The notes under the pieces are model-generated. The model saw nothing but the letters and a program-made list of their open reading frames with translations. It did not search any database and was not told the DNA's origin. A DNA stretch of 64,000 nucleotides from the NCBI RefSeq assembly GCF_014284305.1, contig NZ_JACOFW010000018.1, positions 1 through 64,000 on the forward strand, written 5' to 3'. Below are positions 19,066-27,459 of the stretch, piece after piece. The DNA comes from Affinundibacterium seohonense (lineage in GTDB: Bacteria > Pseudomonadota > Gammaproteobacteria > Burkholderiales > Burkholderiaceae_D). The stretch's first letter is position 1. Every line of letters starts with the position of its first letter. The position numbers and the translations under genes are program-made.

Positions 19066-19932
19066 CTAATGCAGAATCTGATTCATGGCTTCAAAGCGTA
19101 ATTCCGTTTCATGAAAAATCGAAATATAGGCTTCTTCGTTAAGCCCTAAATTATCCCAAGCAAATTGTGAAATGGGTGGAACTAGTTCATCTTCAACTTC
19201 ACTTAAATCAAGTGCATGTACGATGGAATTTGCAACATGTACGATGGATGCTAGAGAGTTGAGATCTTTGTCCTCGGGAGAGTGATGACCGCGAATGGCA
19301 TCTTGAATGGCATCGGAAAAATTCCATTGCAAAGCCAAAATTAGTCCTACTGCGACATGATCAACACCAAGTACGGCACGTTCTGCATCAAGCAAGGAGC
19401 AGTCGCTTTCCTTCGCACATGTAATAACTTGTTCGTATTTTTTGGGGAATTTCATGACCAAAACCAAGCGACCAATGTCATGCAATAGGCCAGCGGTAAA
19501 CGCGAAATCGTGCTTCATATGAAGCGTACGCGAAATTAATTCAGCACAAATTGCTGTCGCGATATTGTGACGCCAGTAAGCTTTACTATCAAATCCACGG
19601 CATTGTGCATGCGGTAAGTGATTGGTGAATATCGTGGTACGAATCAAATTTTTCAAATGTTCAGTGCCGAGCAAAGACACTGCCTGTTGAATTGTGACGA
19701 CTTTTGAATTGGCACCATAGTAGGAAGTATTCGCGAGTTTGAGGACTTTTGCTGCTAGCGCTTGATCCATTGACACTTTTTCTATCAAACTATCTAGGCT
19801 GATGTCCTCGTTGTTTAAATCGTTGAGCATCTCTGTGGTGATTTCAGGCAAGCTTGGTAGGTCATTAAGTTTGTTAATGACTTCCTCGAGCGAAATTTGA
19901 TCGTCGTTGTGATCGGTGATTGACGGTATCAT
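19066..19932 (-). CDS. HDOD-domain signalling protein
   Basis: A 288-residue protein whose residues about 18-215 form an HDOD domain: LNDLPSLPEITTEML opening, VSMDQALAAKVLKLANTSYYG, IQQAVSLLGTEHLKNL, and the LLHDIGRLVLVMKFP segment. HDOD proteins are HD-like but mostly non-catalytic and act in stress, motility or c-di-GMP output. The start overlaps the stop of the upstream 110-residue gene (ATGA), so the two are translationally coupled and probably act together. The next gene downstream is the cNMP/GGDEF gene on the same strand, 145 bases on, which suggests but does not prove a shared signalling theme. Confidence 0.85.
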   Translation of the reverse strand: MIPSITDHNDDQISLEEVINKLNDLPSLPEITTEMLNDLNNEDISLDSLIEKVSMDQALAAKVLKLANTSYYGANSKVVTIQQAVSLLGTEHLKNLIRTTIFTNHLPHAQCRGFDSKAYWRHNIATAICAELISRTLHMKHDFAFTAGLLHDIGRLVLVMKFPKKYEQVITCAKESDCSLLDAERAVLGVDHVAVGLILALQWNFSDAIQDAIRGHHSPEDKDLNSLASIVHVANSIVHALDLSEVEDELVPPISQFAWDNLGLNEEAYISIFHETELRFEAMNQILH

Positions 19933-20261
19933 GATGTCTCGTTCCTTCGATAGCGTTCAATGTAAGTTCTCAGTGTTTCGGTCGGTTTTTCGTACGGTGC
20001 GTGACGGAAAATTTTTTCTAAACGTTGTAATTGATGTGCTTTATTCTCCGCATCGGCATGCACTTCATCTTCGCTTTGATCATGATCAATCGTGATCGAA
20101 AGGTGGTGTATGTTGTGGTTCGCAACCGCTTTGAGTATGGCTGGCGTGAGTGAAGTCCCGGCAGGGAGTAGCACATGGCCGAGTTTATCTAATAACTCGT
20201 CGGCCAAGACTGTTCCTGGAATAATTTGTTCTAGTGGAACATATCGGTGTTTCTTATTCAT
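19929..20261 (-). CDS. Small protein coupled to the HDOD gene
   Basis: A 110-residue cytoplasmic protein. Residues about 8-55 (VPLEQIIPGTVLADELLDKLGHVLLPAGTSLTPAIL as a region) resemble the beta-rich module often found in front of HD-GYP and similar domains, with the pattern PGxxLAxxLxDxxGxxLLxxGTxL. The C-terminal half is charged and helical. It carries no HD motif of its own. AGGAG lies 10 bases before ATG 20261, and its stop overlaps the HDOD start. It looks like an HD-GYP accessory module separated from its domain; the function is unknown. Confidence 0.65.
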   Translation of the reverse strand: MNKKHRYVPLEQIIPGTVLADELLDKLGHVLLPAGTSLTPAILKAVANHNIHHLSITIDHDQSEDEVHADAENKAHQLQRLEKIFRHAPYEKPTETLRTYIERYRRNETS

Positions 20262-20508
20262 GGGGAAAATCTCCTGTTACGCTAGTGTAATGATTTTCTA
20301 GTTGAAATATGAAACATTGTTGTAATTTAGCGAGCATACTCGTTTGTTTGGTTTTCGGAGCAAAACAGGAAAACCTGAGTGGCGACTGACGAGGGATCGC
20401 CAGAGGACAACTCGTCGGTGTGCAATGTCACTTGGCGCGTATAGTAAGAAGAATATCAGTTTTTTCTTGATAGTTGCTTGCAGAGAACTTAAGTGTGAAA
20501 AATAAATT

Positions 20509-21168
20509 ATGAAGAAATTTTTTCGAGATGTCATCGCGCATCGGTCACGATTCCTGTTCACATTTTTGTTAGGCGTGATGAGTTTTTTTATCCTTCCGGA
20601 TGATTGGAGTGTGATTAGTCGTGCATTACTTTGCTGGAACTTAGCAACGTGGACTTATCTCATACTTTTAACTTCACTATTTTTCGGCTCAAGTCATCAG
20701 AGTGTTATCAAGGTAGCACAACGTGAAGATAGTAGTGCTTTAGCTGTTTTGTTGATTTTGGTGACATCAGCGACCGTTAGTTTGCTGGCCATCATTTTTG
20801 AGTTAAGCCACTTGCGTGAATTGACCGCAGAGATGAAGTTGCTGAAGTATTTGTTTGCCGGTATGACGGTGTTAGGAGCATGGTTTTTATTGGGAACGAT
20901 TTTTACGTTTCATTATGCGGTCTTATATTATCGTTCACCAAAAGACCTGCGTGCACTCAGTTTTCCGAATCATGACGACACGCCGGACTATTGGGATTTT
21001 CTCTATTTCTCATTCACAATCTCAGTCGCGATGCAGACTTCGGATATTGTGGTGGTCACTCGTCAAATGCGCCGTACGGTACTGGCGCATTCGATCTTGA
21101 GCTTTATGTTTAATGCTGCAATTTTGGGCTTTTCGATCAATATCGCAGCAGGAATAGTAGGCAATTAA
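20509..21168 (+). CDS. DUF1345 family integral membrane protein
   Basis: A 219-residue inner-membrane protein with about five hydrophobic segments (near 13-30, 41-60, 75-98, 110-134 and 195-216). The layout, and the DTPDYWDFLYFSFTISVAMQTSDI stretch near 160-183, match DUF1345; the latter resembles the pore region of two-helix potassium channels, but no TxGYG filter is present. Function unknown. It is divergent from the HDOD pair, and converges with the gene at 21179-21595 with only 10 bases between stops and no clear terminator. Confidence 0.78.
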   Translation: MKKFFRDVIAHRSRFLFTFLLGVMSFFILPDDWSVISRALLCWNLATWTYLILLTSLFFGSSHQSVIKVAQREDSSALAVLLILVTSATVSLLAIIFELSHLRELTAEMKLLKYLFAGMTVLGAWFLLGTIFTFHYAVLYYRSPKDLRALSFPNHDDTPDYWDFLYFSFTISVAMQTSDIVVVTRQMRRTVLAHSILSFMFNAAILGFSINIAAGIVGN

Positions 21169-21178
21169 TTATTCAAGC

Positions 21179-21595
21179 TCACCAAGCTTGGTACTCATGT
21201 CTGCCTTGGTGGTGTCGACGGTGATGCGGATGTCGATATTCACGAATGACATAGTTGGGGCGGGGATGACGAGCTTCTATATAACGGTGCTCATAGTAGG
21301 GCTCAGAATGTCTCAACAAAATCGGGATACCACCGATTTGTACATTGATCCCATGAGGTCTACGATAGCTAGATCGCCAATAAGATCCTTCTAGCCAAAA
21401 CCAGGTTTTTGAGTGTGGCGCAAAGTAGGCACGATATTTGGGATAGTAAATGTGTTGTGAGCCGTGATATTGAGTTTCACGGTGACGAGGTTGATTCCAT
21501 TCATCGCGGCTGTTTGCATGACCATACAAACTGATACTGGTAAGGCAGAGGCAAATAAGGCCAGACATTATTCGTTTGAAATTGAGAATATTCAT
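21179..21595 (-). CDS. Secreted basic, His/Arg/Tyr-rich hypothetical protein
   Basis: A 138-residue protein with a Sec signal peptide (hydrophobic core about 9-25, cleavage near GHA-NS). The mature part is rich in Tyr, Trp, Arg and His, with a WFWLEGSYWRSS segment and a C-terminus dense in His/Arg (HPHHRRHHQGRHEY), which could bind metal or acidic polymers. No family is recognised with confidence. GGGGGA just upstream supports ATG 21595 over an in-frame start at 21733. It is monocistronic. The 349-base gap upstream (21596-21944) shows no gene or clear signal. Confidence 0.55.
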   Translation of the reverse strand: MNILNFKRIMSGLICLCLTSISLYGHANSRDEWNQPRHRETQYHGSQHIYYPKYRAYFAPHSKTWFWLEGSYWRSSYRRPHGINVQIGGIPILLRHSEPYYEHRYIEARHPRPNYVIREYRHPHHRRHHQGRHEYQAW

Positions 21596-21944
21596 TATTG
21601 GTCCCCCAAATTTAGTTCGTAGCTCAATAACGCCAGAGTCATGATTAGGTGCACAAGTTATTGTTCGTGAATTTGCAACAAGATGTATCACGCAAAGAAC
21701 TGGCAAAACATTGTTCATGGCACGACTTCGCATTCGACGTGACCACGCCCTGGCTGAGTGCTTTACTTTGAGGTTTCAATACCTCTCGCGCAGCATCGTG
21801 CGGGAATTTTTTTATATTGGCCTGCCAGCATTAGTCTTTCAAATGCACCTGTGATCGATGCCGCACCCTATCTAATTTTGCGAAATTGGCACAAGTCTTG
21901 TTATGATGTTTGCTTTCTCCTTTTGCAGATATACAAGAATCTCT

Positions 21945-24413
21945 ATGTTTGAATTTCTCTCTAAATTGGTTTCGCGTCGCTCATCCAACAAACTTGACGA
22001 ACAAGTAATGGCACAAAGTTTGCAAAAAATACATAACGAGGAAGTCAAACAAAAAAACAAAGAACAAGAGCGACTAGAATACCGACAAAAAATCGACGCA
22101 TGCGCCAAGAATGAAGAAGATACATTGGCGCTTTTGCTGAATTGTGATTTCGCAGATGGTCGCTACGCGGCGGCACAGAATCTTTATTCAGTTGCTTGTC
22201 TTGAGCAGGCTCTGCAAGCGACACGGAATACGGATAAACGTGTGGCCAAGTTAATGCAGACGCGTCTGGAAAAAATCGCGGAACATGCGCGAATCATCAC
22301 GGCAGCGCAAGCCTGTTTGCAACAAGCAGACCAATTGTTGTCACAAGATATCGTGTTGGCAAATCAACTAATTGAATTAGACAAACAGGTAGCGCAGTTA
22401 ACGCCATTTCCAGCCGAGTTCTCTCCACTTCTGGATGAGCGACGAGTTACTTTGCAATCGCGACTAAATTCGCAAATGGAATTGCAGAGAAAACTTTTGC
22501 AAGTGCAGCAAGAAGTGGCTCAAGCTCAGGATTTAGCTGAGGGCGATGTTGCCTCCCAACTGACGCAATGGAAAGAAGTCGTTTCTACATGTGCGAGTAG
22601 TTCACTTGTTGCGGCGTTGCCTAAAAATTTACTGAGCGATGTTCAGAACAAAATCGCGATGTTTGAGCGAGCTGGGCAAGACAAAACTGTGCAGACACAA
22701 GATCAAAGTCATGGTTTGAACACAGAAGTCAATTCGGCAGCAGAGCCGAAAGTTATCAAACCCACTGAAGTTGTCGTCAAACGACCAAAAAATTCTGAAC
22801 TCGTTATCAATTTAAGCTTGGCCCAGATCGAAGAATTGGTATCGCAATTTGAGGAGGCTTTGGAGCAGGGCAGCATTCAATCCGCACGTCAAATCGAAAA
22901 GAAATTACAAGAGATCGACACCAAACAGAACTATCGTCAGTTTCAGATGAGTGCGGCGCTGAAAGAGCGTTTGAATAGTGCCCGCAAAGAGTTATCGAAT
23001 TTGATGTCTTGGGCAAAGTGGAGCGGCAATGTATCGCGTGATGAACTCATCAGCACCGCAGAAAAATTGACGACACTGAGCTTGACGCCGAAAGAGATCG
23101 TCGAGACCGTTTCTGCTCTCCGTGAGCAATGGAAACAGATGGAAACGAAAGGCGGCGGTGCGCCGAAAGAGTTGTGGTTACGTTTTGACGCTGCTTGCAA
23201 TCTGGTTTATGCACCTGCAGCCTTACATTTTCAAAACCAAGCAGATGTCCGCAAATCAAACTTACACAAAGCAGAGGAGTTACTTGCACGGCTTTCGGCA
23301 GAGGCGGTGCAGTATTTGAATGATTTTCAGGATTGGAAATTATTGCGTGCCAAAATATTGGAAATGCAGCAGGAGTGGAAGAAGCTCGGTCCTGTTGATC
23401 GTAAAGACAAAGCGCGTTTAGAAACAGCGTTTGAAGATTTATTGTCCTCCTTGGAGGCACCTTTAGAGCAAAGACAAAAAGAAGAAATTTTGTCGCGTGA
23501 GAAAATGATTGCCGAAGTTGAGTCACTCGATGCTACACAAAAATCATCGATCAATCAGTTAAGAAGTCTACAGCAGCGTTGGCAATTGCAGGCGGCAATG
23601 GTGCCTTTACAGCGTAGAGATGAACAGAAATTATGGGAGCGTTTCCGCGCGGCTTGTGATGGCGTTTTTGAAAAAAAGCGTAAAGTTGCAGAATCAGCGG
23701 ATCAACAACGTCAGCAAAATTTGGAAGCTAAACTAGCCATTTGTCAGCAATTGGCATTAGAAGAAACGACAGACCAAGCAAGTATTCGTCGCGTGATCGA
23801 AAAAGCGAATACAGAATGGCGTGCAATCGGTCACGTACCTCGCGCCCAAGAGCAACAAATTGATAAAGACTTTCAGGGACAAATTCAGCGCTTGCAGGAT
23901 GCGATTGAACAATTGCAGTCCCAGGTACGTCAGCAAAAATTGCAGCAATTTTTGGACGGACTCAGTTTCTGCCAACAACTGGAATCGGCTGTAGAGGCTG
24001 AACACAATTGGAGTGAGCAAGTCGCTTCAGTTGTGAAACAGTGGGAAGAATTAGCGCTTGGAAGCGCAAAATTGAATAATGTATTGAAGACACGCTTTCA
24101 GTTTGTCGCCAAGATCAGTACGGAAAGCATTGATCAATGTCGCCAGCAGTTGCAAGACAATGGAAAACAATGGGATGCGATGTGTCTGCATCTAGAAATC
24201 TTGCTTGGTGTTGATAGTCCGGCAGCTTTGAGTGAAGAGCGTTTGCAAAAGCAAATTGAGGTACTACAACAAGCACTGCGAAGCGGCGGGGATAAGCAAC
24301 AAGTGCAGGAGCTAATCTTTAAATTAATTGGTTTGTCCGTAAGTCAAAATGACAGCCGTGTTCACCGTCTGCAAAGTCTCATCGCAAAACTGGATACCAG
24401 TTTATTCGCTTAG
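21945..24413 (+). CDS. Large DUF349-domain coiled-coil protein
   Basis: An 822-residue, highly charged, Gln/Glu/Leu-rich helical protein with no signal peptide or membrane helix. Repeated modules with a W-x-x-(M/I/L)-x-x-x-G/K-aromatic pattern fit DUF349, for example REQWKQMETKGGGAPKELWLRF (around residue 385), MQQEWKKLGPVDRKDKARLETAF (around 480) and EWRAIGHVPRAQEQQIDKDF (around 630). DUF349 proteins are widespread, and their function is not established in Proteobacteria. ATG 21945 is chosen over an ATG at 21906 because MFEFLSKL starts the charged region; the ribosome-binding site is weak. maiA follows at 29 bases, likely in the same transcript. Confidence 0.75.
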   Translation: MFEFLSKLVSRRSSNKLDEQVMAQSLQKIHNEEVKQKNKEQERLEYRQKIDACAKNEEDTLALLLNCDFADGRYAAAQNLYSVACLEQALQATRNTDKRVAKLMQTRLEKIAEHARIITAAQACLQQADQLLSQDIVLANQLIELDKQVAQLTPFPAEFSPLLDERRVTLQSRLNSQMELQRKLLQVQQEVAQAQDLAEGDVASQLTQWKEVVSTCASSSLVAALPKNLLSDVQNKIAMFERAGQDKTVQTQDQSHGLNTEVNSAAEPKVIKPTEVVVKRPKNSELVINLSLAQIEELVSQFEEALEQGSIQSARQIEKKLQEIDTKQNYRQFQMSAALKERLNSARKELSNLMSWAKWSGNVSRDELISTAEKLTTLSLTPKEIVETVSALREQWKQMETKGGGAPKELWLRFDAACNLVYAPAALHFQNQADVRKSNLHKAEELLARLSAEAVQYLNDFQDWKLLRAKILEMQQEWKKLGPVDRKDKARLETAFEDLLSSLEAPLEQRQKEEILSREKMIAEVESLDATQKSSINQLRSLQQRWQLQAAMVPLQRRDEQKLWERFRAACDGVFEKKRKVAESADQQRQQNLEAKLAICQQLALEETTDQASIRRVIEKANTEWRAIGHVPRAQEQQIDKDFQGQIQRLQDAIEQLQSQVRQQKLQQFLDGLSFCQQLESAVEAEHNWSEQVASVVKQWEELALGSAKLNNVLKTRFQFVAKISTESIDQCRQQLQDNGKQWDAMCLHLEILLGVDSPAALSEERLQKQIEVLQQALRSGGDKQQVQELIFKLIGLSVSQNDSRVHRLQSLIAKLDTSLFA

Positions 24414-24442
24414 TACGCATGTAAATAATTAAAGGGAAGAAT

Positions 24443-25099
24443 ATGCAGTTATACGGTTATTTTCGTAGTTCCGCGTCCTATCGGGTACGTATTGCACTGA
24501 ATTTGAAGGGTGTGAGTTACGAACAGATTCCTGTACATTTGGTGAGGAATGGTGGCGAGCAGTTTTCGGAATTGTTCAAAGCCGTGAATCCAGAGTCCTT
24601 GGTGCCAGCTTTGGTTGATGAGTATGAAGGGCGTCAATTGGCCTTAAGTCAGTCATTGGCAATCATCGAATACTTGGAGGAGAAATATCCAGAAACGCCT
24701 TTGTTACCGAAGGCAATTGATGATCGTGCCTATGTTCGTTCTTTGTCTTTAGCTGTGGCATGCGACATTCATCCCGTCAATAATCTGCGGATTTTGAAGT
24801 ATTTGACGGCAAATTTTGGTGCTAGCGATGATCAAAAAAATGCCTGGTATCGCCATTGGTGCGAACTGGGTTTGCAAGCAATCGAGCAACGCTTGGCTAG
24901 TGATCCGCGACGTGGTTTGTTTTGTTTTGGTGATCAACCGGGGATGGCGGATTGTTGTTTGATTCCGCAAATTTTTAATGCGCAAAGATTTCAATCTGAC
25001 TTAAGTAATATGCCGGTGATTCTGGAAATTAATGATCGCTGCTTAGCGCTAGATGCATTTAAAAACGCTGCTCCTGCAAATCAAGCAGACGCTGAATAA
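24443..25099 (+). CDS. maiA: Maleylacetoacetate isomerase (zeta-class glutathione transferase)
   Basis: Isomerises maleylacetoacetate to fumarylacetoacetate using glutathione, in tyrosine/homogentisate or gentisate breakdown. The 218 residues show an N-terminal thioredoxin fold with the zeta-type motif SSASYRVRIALNLKG (residues 8-22; the usual SSCS cysteine is Ala here), the VNPESLVPALV and LSQSLAIIEYLEE glutathione-binding segments, and the helical C-terminal domain (CDIHPVNNLRILKYL). The Cys-to-Ala change is seen in some family members and need not abolish activity. No other aromatic-degradation genes are in the window. AGGGAAG precedes the start. Confidence 0.88.
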   Translation: MQLYGYFRSSASYRVRIALNLKGVSYEQIPVHLVRNGGEQFSELFKAVNPESLVPALVDEYEGRQLALSQSLAIIEYLEEKYPETPLLPKAIDDRAYVRSLSLAVACDIHPVNNLRILKYLTANFGASDDQKNAWYRHWCELGLQAIEQRLASDPRRGLFCFGDQPGMADCCLIPQIFNAQRFQSDLSNMPVILEINDRCLALDAFKNAAPANQADAE

Positions 25100-25116
25100 A
25101 GAAGAATTTGGTTTTG

Positions 25117-25157
25117 AAAAAGCCCCCGTAAGAAAATTTCACGGGGGCTTCTTTTAT
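25117..25157 (+). terminator. Rho-independent terminator after maiA
   Basis: AAGCCCCCGT and ACGGGGGCTT pair around AAGAAAATTTC, followed by CTTTTATTTT. It closes the DUF349-maiA transcript. Confidence 0.85.
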
Positions 25158-25203
25158 TTTCGAGTCTTACATTGCTATCGTTTTTTCTGCTTGGAAGACA
25201 AAA

Positions 25204-25280
25204 TTAGCTGTATTAGCTGTATTAGCTGTATTAGCTGTATTAGCTGCATTAGCTGTATTAGCTGTATTAGCTGGATTAGC
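25204..25280. repeat. 9-bp tandem repeat (TTAGCTGTA)n ending in the tal stop codon
   Basis: Eight units of TTAGCTGTA plus a partial ninth. Two units differ by one base (TTAGCTGCA at 25240, TTAGCTGGA at 25267). The last TTA (25276-25278) is the stop codon TAA of the transaldolase gene on the minus strand. The unit length is a multiple of three, so each unit places a further in-frame TAA behind it (TAA TAC AGC). It lies between the maiA terminator and tal, and looks prone to slipped-strand copy-number change. Confidence 0.95.
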
Positions 25281-26211
25281 GCATCCCTGCAATGATCGCC
25301 TCTAATTTGATCGTATCGGCGCAAAACAGACGAATACCTTCTGCCAATTTTTCAGTCGCCATCGCATCTTCGTTGAGCATGAAACGGAAGGATTGTTCAT
25401 TGATGTCGAGCTTTTCCAGATCCGATGCCAAAGCCGCTTCTGGATTCAATTTCGGCGCGACCTTTGTTTCGGTATCGTTGAGCTTCTGCAAAAGATCTGG
25501 GCTGATCGTAAGCAGGTCACAGCCCGCCAATTCTAAAATTTGTGAAGTGTTACGGAAGCTGGCACCCATGATCTCTGTTTTGTAGCCAAATTTACGATAG
25601 TAATTGTAGATACGCTTTACTGATAAAACGCCTGGATCTTCAGCACCAAAAATTTCCTGACCTGTTTGCTTTTTAAACCAATCGTAAATACGTCCAACGA
25701 AAGGGGAGATCAATTGTGCGCCAGCTTCGGCACAGGCCGCTGCTTGTGCCAAGGAGAACAGTAAGGTCATATTGCAGCGTATGCCTTCCTTCTCAAGAAT
25801 TTCCGCCGCACGGATTCCTTCCCAAGTTGACGCTATCTTGATCAAAATACGCTCACGTGGAATACCTGCCGCTTCATATAAGGCGATCAATTGACGGCCT
25901 TTGGCGACTGTCGCTTGCGTATCGAATGAAAGACGAGCATCAGTTTCAGTGGAGACTCGACCTGGTACGATTTCTAGAATCTTGACACCGAAACTGATGA
26001 GCAATTGATCGATAATCGCATCGGTTGATTTAACAGCATTTTGGGTTACCGCTTGTGCTAGCAATGGTTGATATTCGGGCTTTTGCACTGCCTTCAAAAT
26101 GAGTGAAGGATTGGTGGTGGCATCGCGCGGTGTGTAAGCCTGCATGGATTGAAAATCACCAGTGTCTGCGACGACGGTTGTGTATTGTTTGAGTTGTTCT
26201 AATTGATTCAT
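25276..26211 (-). CDS. tal: Transaldolase
   Basis: Moves a dihydroxyacetone unit between sedoheptulose 7-phosphate and glyceraldehyde 3-phosphate in the non-oxidative pentose phosphate pathway. The 311-residue classic TalA/TalB-length protein has the signatures [15 protein letters not shown] (residues 27-41), [12 protein letters not shown] with the Schiff-base lysine Lys125, [20 protein letters not shown], and [13 protein letters not shown]. All are intact. The stop codon lies within a 9-bp tandem repeat. It is followed upstream by selD on the same strand with 32 bases between, so the two may be co-transcribed. Confidence 0.96.
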   Translation of the reverse strand: MNQLEQLKQYTTVVADTGDFQSMQAYTPRDATTNPSLILKAVQKPEYQPLLAQAVTQNAVKSTDAIIDQLLISFGVKILEIVPGRVSTETDARLSFDTQATVAKGRQLIALYEAAGIPRERILIKIASTWEGIRAAEILEKEGIRCNMTLLFSLAQAAACAEAGAQLISPFVGRIYDWFKKQTGQEIFGAEDPGVLSVKRIYNYYRKFGYKTEIMGASFRNTSQILELAGCDLLTISPDLLQKLNDTETKVAPKLNPEAALASDLEKLDINEQSFRFMLNEDAMATEKLAEGIRLFCADTIKLEAIIAGMR

Positions 26212-26243
26212 GATAGAAGTCGATATTGGGTTCGGAAAATAAA

Positions 26244-27287
26244 TTATTTGATGTGCACTTGTGGGGTACCAGCGACAATTTCGCCGATGACTGCGGCATC
26301 TTGAAAATCATTCTTATGAAATAATTCCAAGACTAATTCAACTGTTTCAGGGGAGCAGGCAACTAGTAAGCCGCCCGATGTTTGCGGGTCGCTCAATAAT
26401 GCTTGCATGATCGCATCAGTTTCATTGAGGACGACATCTGCACCGTAAGCGGCAAAATTTCTTGCCGAGGCGCCAGTGATGCAACCTGCCATCGCCAAGT
26501 CTTTGACTTGCGGTAGGAGCGGAATGTCAGCTACGTTGATGTGCGCTGCCACTTGCGCGCCGCGACAAATTTCTAGTAAATGACCCAGTAAGCCAAAGCC
26601 TGTCACATCAGTCATCGCGTGCACGCCGTCTAACTGCGAAAGTCCTTGTCCAGGCTTATTGAGCTTGGTCGTGTTTGCGATCATGCTGATATAGCCTGCT
26701 TCATCCAGTTTTTGTTTTTTGAGTGCCGCAGACAGGATACCAACGCCTAGCGGTTTACTGAGAATGAGTTTGTCGCCGACCCGAGCGTTTGAATTACGTT
26801 TAACTTTAGAAGGGTGAATTAATCCCATGACCACTAAACCATAAATCGGCTCCACCGAATCGATGCTGTGACCGCCAGCAATAGGAATTCCAGCTTCACG
26901 ACAAATGCTTTCACCACCTTGGATGATTTTACCAATGACATCAAGTGGTATCTGATTGATGGGCATGCCAACCAAGGCCAGCGCCATGATCGGTGTACCA
27001 CCCATAGCGAAAACATCCGAAATCGCATTAGTGGCGGCGATGCGACCAAAATCATAAGGATCATCGACAATCGGCATGAAGAAATCGGTAGTAGCGATCA
27101 ATGCTTGCTCGTCATTGAGTCGATAAACTGCAGCATCATCCGAGGTTTCGATGCCGACCATTAAGGCTTCTGGAAGGGGAAAGCCAGATGAATTTTTTAG
27201 AATTTCTGCCAAAACTCCGGGTGCAATTTTGCAACCACAGCCACCGCCATGTGAAAATGAAGTGAGACGTATCGGTTCTGTGCTCAT
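26244..27287 (-). CDS. selD: Selenide, water dikinase (cysteine form)
   Basis: Makes selenophosphate from selenide and ATP, the selenium donor for selenocysteine and for 2-selenouridine in tRNA. The 347-residue protein has Cys17 in the glycine-rich SHGGGCGCK loop (catalytic Cys17/Lys20; no TGA codon here), the ATP/Mg motifs [32 protein letters not shown], and GGHSIDS. The start at 27287 is the family start; a longer in-frame start at 27344 is not needed. No selA, selB, selenoprotein or selU gene is in the window, so the consumer of selenophosphate lies elsewhere. Likely co-transcribed with tal. Confidence 0.95.
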   Translation of the reverse strand: MSTEPIRLTSFSHGGGCGCKIAPGVLAEILKNSSGFPLPEALMVGIETSDDAAVYRLNDEQALIATTDFFMPIVDDPYDFGRIAATNAISDVFAMGGTPIMALALVGMPINQIPLDVIGKIIQGGESICREAGIPIAGGHSIDSVEPIYGLVVMGLIHPSKVKRNSNARVGDKLILSKPLGVGILSAALKKQKLDEAGYISMIANTTKLNKPGQGLSQLDGVHAMTDVTGFGLLGHLLEICRGAQVAAHINVADIPLLPQVKDLAMAGCITGASARNFAAYGADVVLNETDAIMQALLSDPQTSGGLLVACSPETVELVLELFHKNDFQDAAVIGEIVAGTPQVHIK

Positions 27288-27378
27288 GAATTTGACGCTG
27301 ACATTAGAGAATGGAGTGTTGATTATAGGGGAGAGCACGAGCAAAGTCGAAAAAACTCAGCGTAGATTTGTTACATAT

Positions 27379-27412
27379 AAAAAAAGCGACCTCGCAGAGA
27401 TCGCTTTTTTCG
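27379..27412 (-). terminator. Terminator after rhlE
   Basis: AAAAAAGCGA and TCGCTTTTTT pair around a 10-12 base loop, with T-rich sequence on both sides. It lies 50 bases downstream of the rhlE stop codon on the minus strand and separates it from selD. Confidence 0.75.
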
Positions 27413-27459
27413 TTTTGCTAAATTCGCCTACGCTATGTTTGTGCGTGGCTAATCGTCAA

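Noticed and set aside
25204-25280. CRISPR array
   Set aside because: The repeat is a contiguous 9-bp tandem with no spacers, and there are no cas genes in the window.
25053-25295. Plus-strand ORF with a repeated Ile-Ser-Cys tract
   Set aside because: It is the forward reading of the 9-bp tandem repeat and starts inside maiA; not a protein-coding gene.
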